A stretch of 64,000 nucleotides of DNA, taken from positions 62,001 to 126,000 of the forward strand of contig MEHQ01001899.1 in the NCBI GenBank assembly GCA_008828725.1, written 5' to 3'. This DNA comes from Saccharina japonica (Eukaryota > Sar > Phaeophyceae > Laminariales > Laminariaceae). Below are positions 58,601 to 64,000 of the stretch, one piece after another. The notes under the pieces are model-generated. The model had not been told where the DNA came from. It ran no database searches and was given only the letters and a program-made list of their open reading frames with translations. A program made the position numbers and the translations under genes. How positions within the stretch are numbered: the first letter of the stretch is position 1; each line of letters starts with the position of its first letter.

Positions 58601-61600
58601 ATCTACATATTGCTCTTATCTGGAGTGGACAATATATTGTTTTTAGTATATATGAGACAAGCCGTTTTGACCGCTCTTAATTAACTCCAGAGAGCTCTTA
58701 TATGGGGAACTTTTAACTCAGAGGGTATACCCACTGCAACTGCTGACGCTATTTATGTACTACCAGGGGTATACTTCGACAAATAGTGGCGGGTTTACTT
58801 ACCTTGCTAGATGTAGATGTTTTTACAATGGCAGCTATACAATTTTCGACTCAAACGCAGTGACGGGTATCGATTAACTCGTGAAGGCTGCTCAAGATTC
58901 GGCCAACAAAGGGCGAGCGAGGGCAGTGAAGGGGCGGCCAGCCGGGCTCGCGGGAGGCCATCATAGCCTCCTTACTACTAAAGCAGACGCCGCAATACGC
59001 ACGGCGGCACGAAAGCCGGGCGATTGGCGGAGAAAGTTGACAATCAGTTGGTTTGCGCTTCGCTCACCTGCAACAGCGTCGGGCTGAGCTGCTTGGAGTC
59101 CGCAGTTTCCTGCACGTAATCAAAAACAAAATTCAGCACAGCAGTGGGCGGGGGCAAAACGTGTTGAACGTCGAGAGGTCAGAAATCTCAGGCCAAAATG
59201 GACAGAAAGAGGCAAGCTCCTTCTAGTCGAAAACTTCCGGGAAAAACGATTTGCACGAAGCAGGAGTCGTGACACGGACGGTAGAGGAGCTTAAATTAGT
59301 TCAGCACGTACCAAGAGGTATGAATACACTTTCCACTTGACACATTATACCCAACAAATGTATTCCAACCCGTTGGACAAGCAGTCTCAGGGGCTACTAT
59401 GCTATTATGCTATAGGCAATAAATAGTCGAGGTATACCACGAAAACGTATAGCGAAACACCAGTGGGAACGCAAATATACCAGGTACAGTATTAGGTACA
59501 TCCTCAATGGGGGGGGGGTCTTATTCGCTATTGGCATGGAATATCCCGATGATGGCAGAGAAACATCCTATCTCTTATCACACCTAAGTACACCTTTTAT
59601 ATATAACAGCGGGTTGAGCAGTAGCGCTTTCACGGGTACGGAAACGGCTGAGAGAGGCTGAGAGTGCCAAAGCGACATGTGTACGCCGTGCGTCAGCCAT
59701 GCGGCATACCATTCTGTTTCGCTACTGCTGCTTCTGCTGCTGCCGCCGCCGCCGCTTGTGCTGTCGTTGGTACCATTTATGCCATACAAGCTGACAGACA
59801 AGAAAGGTACATATTAATAGTAGTACAACTTCGCACGGAGGACGTCGCTCACTCTGTTGAAACTTTCCTAGGCTTGAACGTCACACGGACACCGCTCATT
59901 CACACTGGTGCACTCGAGTATGAATGCATTATGGACGTGCTTGGTGCAAGATGCAATGACTTGGGCATTGGGCAACGCAAGGGGTGACAATGCCGCCTGT
60001 CCTCGCCACCCCACCACGGGAGGGGGAACGCCAGCGTGCAATGTATGAAAAAAGTATGTATATATATATTGTGAAAACAGTGATGAAGAGCAACAAGTTG
60101 CCAAGCTGCGAGTGCTGTCGCTGGTTCTTTGTGTAGTTCCTACTATGATTTTTTGTATTTGCCCACCGTGACCGTCTTCCGTCAGCTTCGACGCTTCCTA
60201 CGTTTACTTTGACCACGTTACTTTCGGCTACCGGCACCGCCACAGCCTTGACAACGTTTTTGGGGTCAAAATACTTTAAATTAGTACTGTACCAGGGTAT
60301 ACGATAACACTCGTATTTTTTTTGTATCTCTCCTTCCTGGTCGTAACTCAGATCCGGGGTCACAAAGTAGGCTCTTCTCCCTCCTCCCCCACTGCGGTTC
60401 TTGCTTTGCATTTTTATCGCGATAAGTTTTCAGCACTTTCTTCCCTCGTAGAGTTGCGTCGGATTGCAATTGTGCCTACCCACGCCACGAAGGGGCTCTC
60501 AGCAATAATTGGTTCCTTTTTATTTTGTTACTATTAATAGCACCCGAAATTCCAAGTAACTCTCAGTTCCTGGAGGGATGAGAGGCTTCTCACGCTTGAG
60601 GTCAGTTCTGAGAGCTTTCGCACATTTTTGCCTCCTCTACCTACTAGTAGGAACTGAGATAAAAAAAATAGCACCGGGCGCTCGATACTGCCTTACAGTG
60701 CTACAGTGTTACAGTAGGGGTCCCTCCAGTAAGGCGGTGGTTTGCCACACCAGAGAAAGCAATATGACCGCCTTATAGAGGGAAGCCGCCTTATTCATTC
60801 CAGGCTGTGAGTGACATTCCTCAGTCACGCCAAGCGATTTTGACCGCCGTATATCGGGATACCGCCTTATCATACTCAGACCGCCCCGCTTTATGGGGGG
60901 GGGGGGGGGGGGGCTGCTGTACAGCCGTACAGTGATTTGGGTTTGGGTTCGAGTTATGTTCCGGTTGGGTTGGAGACTTAAGGTTGTAATTCATTCATTT
61001 CGCGAAAGAGGGACGATATATCAATCCTGTAGCATAGCAAGGAATGTTCATTATCCTCGCTATCGCACGCAATGCACTCCCCCCTTCTTCTTACGCACCT
61101 CATCGAGGGCAACCTTCACCCCTCCTGACTGCCTTAGCTCCCATCTTAAGGTCATCCTTTCCACCAAGCTCCACGCCGCCAGCACGTCCTCCCGCGGGAG
61201 CTGCCACGGCATCAAATACCTGATCACAAAAATCCGCGCGCAAGTAAAACCCCTGCTAACAAAAGCAAATCATGCTTAGTCCCCTCGACCGGCGGCGACA
61301 GCGAAATGCCACCTTCATGTGGAAAACCTCATAGCAACGAATACCGGGTGTACGTTGTCCACGCATGGTCGGTCTCCTGCTTGTTTTCTGCTTGTTTTTG
61401 GTGCTTTGTCATCTGGTGGTTCATCGTGATTGGTCGAACAAAAAAAACAAACGGTCCTTGTTTCGGAATTTTCGGAGATCTACAGTAGGCTGGCGTACGT
61501 AGGACCGTGGTGTAGACTCTAGTGTTGTTGCAGGGTGTTGTAGTGGAGGCAGCAAGCCGACAAAGTCTGCGGCAGACCGTTTTTTATCCCAGAAATTCAG

Positions 61601-63380
61601 CAATACAGCAGCAACACTACCAGCAACACTACCAGCAACACTAGCAGTAACACTATTAATAGCAGTAACACTAGCAGCAACACTGCTCATGTGATAATAG
61701 CACATCAGTACTTACTATTAGTAGTATGAACATGGGGTCGAATCCCGCTTTCGTGATGTGTACCTTGCAGAAGGCACTCTTCACATGTCATACTCTCGTC
61801 ACTCAAGACCAAAACCAGAAACGTTGGCGGAAATTCGAAATGGACGAGCGTTCGGTATCTTCGACCTAGAAAACGACACAAATACCGAATAAAAATACCG
61901 AATACGTGTGGTATGTGATACGTACAGTGTACAAAAGGGGAAAAACCCGGCCAAGGTATGCAGAGGTAGCGGTGGCTTGTATTAAGGTATCGGGTAGAAA
62001 TGACGGCAAGACCAGAAAACGGCTCATGACAGATAGTTTCAGAAATTACGTGTTCGACACCTGCAGGCAGACGGCGAACGCTTGTGATCAGCCGTTATTT
62101 CGGATTCACAGGCGTGTCACCATGCGTATCACCATAACTGGACGTTCGTAGCTATCATATCTTCGTTACCACGGAATTGAGGGTGTTTTTTATGCAATGC
62201 GATTCCATGCAGTTTCTTTCGGTTTTACAGCATGCACTATCAATACTGCTGTCATATGCCCCGCCCCCGGCAATGTCCTCATAGTATAAATCCCGACACT
62301 CAACCCTGCTGTATCCAATTGTATATATCTATAGCAAATAGCCAGTCGCCCCGGTAGACTAGTGGTCAGCTTCAAAGCTACTAGCATTGGTACCCGAGTT
62401 CAAATCCCACCGTGGTGAGAGATTTTGACTTTATTTGAAAAATAAAAAGGAACCAATTGCTGAGAGCGCCTTCGTGGCGTGGGTAGGCGGAATCCGACGC
62501 AAGTCGACGAGGGAAGAAAGTGCTGAAATATTCTCGCGATAAAAATGCAAGGCACGTACCGCAGTGGGGAGGGGGGAGAAGAGCCTACTTAGTGACCCCG
62601 GATCTGAGTTACGACTAAAGAGGGAGAGAGAAAAGAAGGGCGAAGATAATAAATGGGATGGACAAAAAAAAAGCTTGCAGCGAAGCTCATTGCTTAATGA
62701 CTCACTTTGCCATATTTTGTTGGTTGGTCTCGCTCTTCGGCGACGACACCGTTGCATCCACACCACCAACCAAGGCCTGTTCCAACCATGATCCCACATC
62801 ACCACACCATCACACAATAGGTCATGTGGACCATAACCATGACAATAACCATGAAAATAACCATGACAATAGGGGGGGGGAGGGAGGGAGGGAGGGAGGG
62901 CGGCGCAGTCAGGGAGAAGCGCAGAAAATCCAACAACGCAACGGAACGAACCCTGCTCAAGGCAGTCCTGCTGCCGCTGGCGCACGACGCGGTGAACAAG
63001 GGTATGGTTGAGATAGAAAAATCCGTGGTCACAAAACAGGCTCCAATACTACCAGAGAGGAACAAAACCAGCGAGAATCAAATTAACACAAACACGAAAA
63101 AAAAAAAGTGAGGGGCAACACAGCAGCACCCCACCTTAGCCTCCGCACCCCCTTTGGCATCCATCTCCCCCTCCGACCCCAGGTCCAGGTGTTCGTGCAG
63201 TCTGCTATGCGTCCCACCCGAATTGTCCTCGAAGGTACCCACTTCAATCCTGGGGTGCAGCAGCTGCCGCACGGACAGGTACCGCGCTGCTGCCAGCCAC
63301 TCTCTGAACCAGGTACGCCAAAGCAAGCCGCGAGCGATCCTGTACTCGGATTCCTCTGCGGTCAGGGGGGCTTCGCGACT
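46089..63380 (-). CDS. Large unidentified multi-exon protein, 3' part (5' end beyond window)
   Basis: Reading right to left, exons are 63380-63135, 63048-62952, 61219-61099, 59109-59068, 58382-57918, 55585-55409, 55331-55160, 54932-54844, one or more uncertain near 54.2-54.55 kb, 54109-54053, 52312-52041, 50770-50426, 50046-49603, 48349-48173, 47406-47245 and 46628-46089 (stop). That is about 1,130 residues. Nearly all junctions agree in phase; the 62952/61219 and 54844/54109 junctions do not without an extra exon or another donor. I do not recognise the family. Beta-strand-rich stretches (VNITVPGKMALSARVAGVKV, VGPVRVEAGATYLTVGHV, VRVTVAPRVSKMKVESVLLA) separated by charged low-complexity loops, in a very large protein, would suit a bridge-like lipid-transfer (VPS13/BLTP/Csf1) protein, but that is only a guess. 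Introns contain MITE copy 7, two SINE copies and several satellites. Confidence 0.65.
47245..48349 (-). CDS. Large minus-strand gene, exons 48349-48173 and 47406-47245
   Basis: Exon 48349-48173 (59 codons, acceptor ATCATAG, donor GTGCGT) encodes YTHTTYGDQRGWVRGVLSSS followed by MWDWGGRVKVGAFTAELG, a conserved-looking globular sequence rich in Trp and Gly. Exon 47406-47245 (54 codons, acceptor CTTGCAG, donor GTCAGG) encodes VWSHFRFATRDDAFKTAIGD and WLLRAGQTALALGVQ. Both are phase 0. These two are the best probes for identifying the family, being the least repetitive part of the protein. Confidence 0.75.
48443..48797 (-). mobile_element. MITE-like element, copy 7
   Basis: Left end ACGCATGCTACGGTAGCCTG, right end TCTATCGTAGCACGCGTG, inverted relative to copy 1. 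The inside has GGGTTAAGGAGGCTTTAATA and CCGAAAATATTTCAGCCAAA, as in copy 4, plus TA-rich sequence at 48570-48620. It lies in an intron of the large minus-strand gene. Confidence 0.75.
49603..50770 (-). CDS. Large minus-strand gene, exons 50770-50426 and 50046-49603
   Basis: Exon 50770-50426 (115 codons, acceptor GAGCAG, donor GTGGGG) has a Pro/Gln/Lys-rich linker and then VNITVPGKMALSARVAGVKV followed by VVYLNSAAAL and a helix ending EIDFAQWK. Exon 50046-49603 (148 codons, acceptor GAACAG, donor GTATAG) has IGSIVEAATAEFLDNGVFNG, beta-strands LLTVGPVRVEAGATYLTV, a Ser/Gly run and VRVTVAPRVSKMKVESVLLA. An earlier donor at CATTCAG|GTTCG (49735) would drop the last 44 codons. The CCTCC run at 50363-50418 is the 5' part of the following intron. 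Confidence 0.7.
51475..52040. repeat. Roughly 30-bp minisatellite (CTTCACTTCGCTTAGTGTA) abutting an exon
   Basis: About 18 units of TACCTTCACTTCGCTTAGTG with variable 3' parts (TATTATATG, CATG, CACATAATATG). The array ends exactly where exon 52312-52041 of the minus-strand gene ends, so the donor GTACAC and the last codons (HEVK) are themselves made of repeat-like sequence. Confidence 0.85.
52041..52312 (-). CDS. Large minus-strand gene, basic exon 52312-52041
   Basis: The acceptor is TTTTTACCAG; two bases start the exon, matching the phase-1 end of exon 54109-54053. It gives 90 codons with ALAEQELCAMGKRRQHQEKL and a very basic, Ser-rich stretch (KPVRTRMSFGGRDKKKAGSS), probably disordered. 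Donor GTACAC. An internal acceptor at 52247 would give a shorter, phase-0 exon. Confidence 0.6.
52420..52840. repeat. Microsatellite block (ATATC/CATAC pentamers)
   Basis: Over 400 bases of alternating CATAC and CATAT pentanucleotides with ATCGT runs at the left edge. Long homogeneous runs of one pentamer switch abruptly to the other. Confidence 0.95.
54053..55585 (-). CDS. Large minus-strand gene, exons between 55.6 and 54.05 kb
   Basis: Exon 55585-55409 (59 codons, acceptor GCTGTAG, donor GTGACT) encodes VELDERYVQDHRSEKVRKQH and a Ser/Thr linker ending DSLDSTWSQ. Exon 55331-55160 has VKRVNVQLDKAIEGRAMAGL and ends in phase 1. Exon 54932-54844 supplies two bases and reads CVDKRAFGETTLGATTLPGK. 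Exon 54109-54053 (19 codons) reads RPRELTLETIFVPPGED. A further exon near 54430-54540 (RQTVLSREDMKIASHAA) is suggested by an open frame and by the phase gap. Confidence 0.6.
55810..56530. repeat. Tandem duplication of a roughly 300-bp element (TAGTCG-rich)
   Basis: Two diverged copies, about 55830-56135 and 56238-56527, share in order TAATAGTCGTTTC, GGTGCCGA, ATCCGAC, GGAAGGATYGTCG, ATGCGGGATACA, GGCCCCC, GCTGATTTG, CAGCCGAC and GTGAAAT. They lie in an intron of the minus-strand gene and contain no open frame. Ends rich in GTCGG/CCGAC may be terminal repeats. Confidence 0.75.
57918..58382 (-). CDS. Large minus-strand gene, exon 58382-57918
   Basis: There are 155 codons from the acceptor GATGGACAG to the donor GTGAAC. 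It begins ALWSIELQLEAELPHRICAI, continues with a basic helix (ARQMAARKVARRRTSDKLWH), a Ser-rich linker, a Gly/Asp-rich linker and a hydrophobic helix-like end (GVLSLAPKAVATLMLEESSA). The plus strand is also open here, but that frame is Ser/Pro-rich and lacks splice signals. An alternative acceptor at 58433 would lengthen the exon but changes the phase. Confidence 0.7.
59068..59109 (-). CDS. Large minus-strand gene, 14-codon micro-exon
   Basis: Lies between ACGTGCAG and GTGAGC, encoding ETADSKQLSPTLLQ, phase 0 at both ends and so compatible with both neighbours. The strong splice signals are the main evidence; an exon this short could be coincidental. Confidence 0.45.
60326..60535 (-). mobile_element. 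SINE-like element, copy B (5' truncated)
   Basis: In the same orientation as copy A, but longer at its 5' side, extending through GGCTCTCAGCAATAATTGGT to TTTTTATTTTG. It matches the copy at 62.4 kb (reverse) over about 190 bases and lacks the tRNA-like head. It lies in an intron of the large minus-strand gene. Confidence 0.8.
61099..61219 (-). CDS. Large minus-strand gene, exon 61219-61099
   Basis: The acceptor is TGATCAG and the donor GTGCGT; one leading base and then 40 codons. The peptide YLMPWQLPREDVLAAWSLVE continues RMTLRWELRQSGGVKVALDE, a helix followed by an amphipathic strand. It ends in phase 0, matching the following micro-exon. Its start phase needs the previous exon to end in phase 2. 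Confidence 0.6.
62347..62640 (+). mobile_element. SINE-like element, copy C (with tRNA-like head)
   Basis: The 5' head has box A-like GGTAGACTAGTGGTCA and box B-like GAGTTCAAATCCC about 33 bases downstream of it, the spacing of a tRNA promoter. The T-arm and acceptor stems no longer pair, so it is not a functional tRNA gene. The body from GGAACCAATTGCTGAGAGCG onward matches copies A and B in reverse. It lies in an intron of the large minus-strand gene. Confidence 0.75.
62952..63380 (-). CDS. Large minus-strand gene, exons 63380-63135 and 63048-62952
   Basis: Exon 63380-63135 (82 codons, acceptor TGTCGCAG preceded by a long CTCT tract, donor GTGGGG) reads LLWRTWFREWLAAARYLSVR and continues with an acidic, Gly-rich end. 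Exon 63048-62952 (acceptor CTGGTAG) reads YWSLFCDHGFFYLNHTLVHR and then VVRQRQQDCLEQ. Both look like helical, aromatic-rich globular sequence. The donor of the second is uncertain (GTTCGT, phase 1, or a later GTTCCG, phase 2). No upstream exon was found before the window ends. Confidence 0.62.
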
Positions 63381-63470
63381 CTGCGACAGAAACAGAGACA
63401 GAGACCGAGAGAGAGACAGAGAGAGGGACAGAGAGAGGGACAGAGAGAGAGAGACAGGCATGAGGACCAC
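63381..63470. repeat. GAGACA/CTCTGT microsatellite serving as polypyrimidine tract
   Basis: About 80 bases of AGAGAC/AGAGAG on the plus strand (CTCTGTCTCT on the minus strand) directly precede the acceptor of exon 63380-63135. Confidence 0.85.
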
Positions 63471-63744
63471 GAGACGAAAGTTGATGCTATATCGACTATA
63501 GTCGAAGCATGGAACCAGAGAGTGCGCATGGTAGTTTTCCGGCAGTGGTACTAAAAGCTTCACCGTGCCTGACGTAAAGGGGTATTTGAAGACCCGAAAA
63601 CTTAGCAAAAACGGCCGCAGCAACTGCAGTATAATACTAGTATTATAGAAGAGTACCCTGTATAGTAGGCCGTGGCATTATATGGCGACGTCTAGCAGGA
63701 CAGGAAACAAAAGTTCGCGCTTCCGTAGTGTTCATGTTCTTAGT

Positions 63745-63865
63745 ACTAAAATCATGAAGTAGTAGCAGTAGCAGTAGCAGCAGCAGCAGAAGCACTAGCA
63801 GTAGCAGTACGAGGCGTCGTGTGCGCCACAAGCGGCCAAACGTCAACAGTAGCAGTAGTAGTGTC
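63745..63865. repeat. AGC/AGT trinucleotide repeat
   Basis: An imperfect (AGCAGT)n tract on the plus strand; the minus-strand frame through it is poly-Leu. I see no gene here. Confidence 0.85.
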
Positions 63866-64000
63866 GCACCCACCAACGAGGGCGACAGTTACTTCGGCAC
63901 TATATACACTGTATGCACGAAAGTCTATATAGCCAATTGCGCGGAGTCTCCCTCCCGCCTACTCTACACGCCTACTGTTTACGCCTACTGCTAATACTCT

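Noticed and set aside
62347-62420. Functional tRNA gene
   Set aside because: Box A and box B words are present but the acceptor, D and T stems do not pair, and the sequence continues into a dispersed repeat.
62824-63111. Plus-strand frame with a Lys/Glu-rich peptide
   Set aside because: It overlaps exon 63048-62952 on the other strand, begins in a GGGA microsatellite and ends in poly-Lys from an A run.

Overview
This is nuclear DNA from a eukaryote with long introns and many transposons. Genes are split into short exons (40 to 540 bases) separated by introns of 0.1 to 5 kb. Donor sites are mostly GTGAG. Simple repeats, minisatellites and small transposons are abundant, and there is an interstitial run of CCCTAA telomere-type repeats. 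The chlamydial-Pmp-like beta-helix repeats (GGA[IAF] plus FxxN) together with the intron style suggest a photosynthetic stramenopile, with a brown alga as my best guess. That assignment is inference; no marker gene in the window proves it. There is no operon structure, no rRNA and no intact tRNA.

Three multi-exon genes can be reconstructed by joining splice sites whose reading phases agree. (1) Plus strand, about 0.6 to 23 kb and perhaps further: a large secreted or cell-surface protein of Pmp-type repeats, with 18 phase-consistent exons encoding about 924 residues. Its 5' end is not identified and its 3' end is uncertain. A possible paralogue, or the distant 3' end of the same gene, lies at 34.5 to 35.3 kb and ends in a cysteine-rich exon. 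(2) Plus strand, 37.7 to 41.4 kb: a complete five-exon leucine-rich-repeat protein of 253 residues. (3) Minus strand, 63.4 down to 46.1 kb: the C-terminal part (at least about 1,130 residues) of a large unrecognised protein. It has beta-rich segments, low-complexity linkers and a C-terminal acidic/coiled-coil tail, and it continues upstream beyond the window.

Between and inside these genes the DNA is dominated by repeats. There are seven copies of one terminal-inverted-repeat miniature element, four of them in introns of gene 1. The copy at 29.3 to 31.1 kb has itself been invaded by two hAT-like elements, a 403-bp foldback and a 982-bp element, each bounded by a perfect 8-bp target-site duplication. 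Other items are a tRNA-headed SINE-like family (three copies), a long palindrome built from a roughly 60-bp tandem repeat (31.5 to 34.3 kb), a G+C-rich minisatellite of CCCACG-type palindromes (27.0 to 28.5 kb), a GTCGCG array enclosing telomeric repeats (38.9 to 39.2 kb), a roughly 300-bp tandem duplication (55.8 to 56.5 kb) and several minisatellites.

Nothing links the three genes functionally. The most informative signals are the locking of introns to repeat modules in the beta-helix gene and the nested, datable transposon composite.
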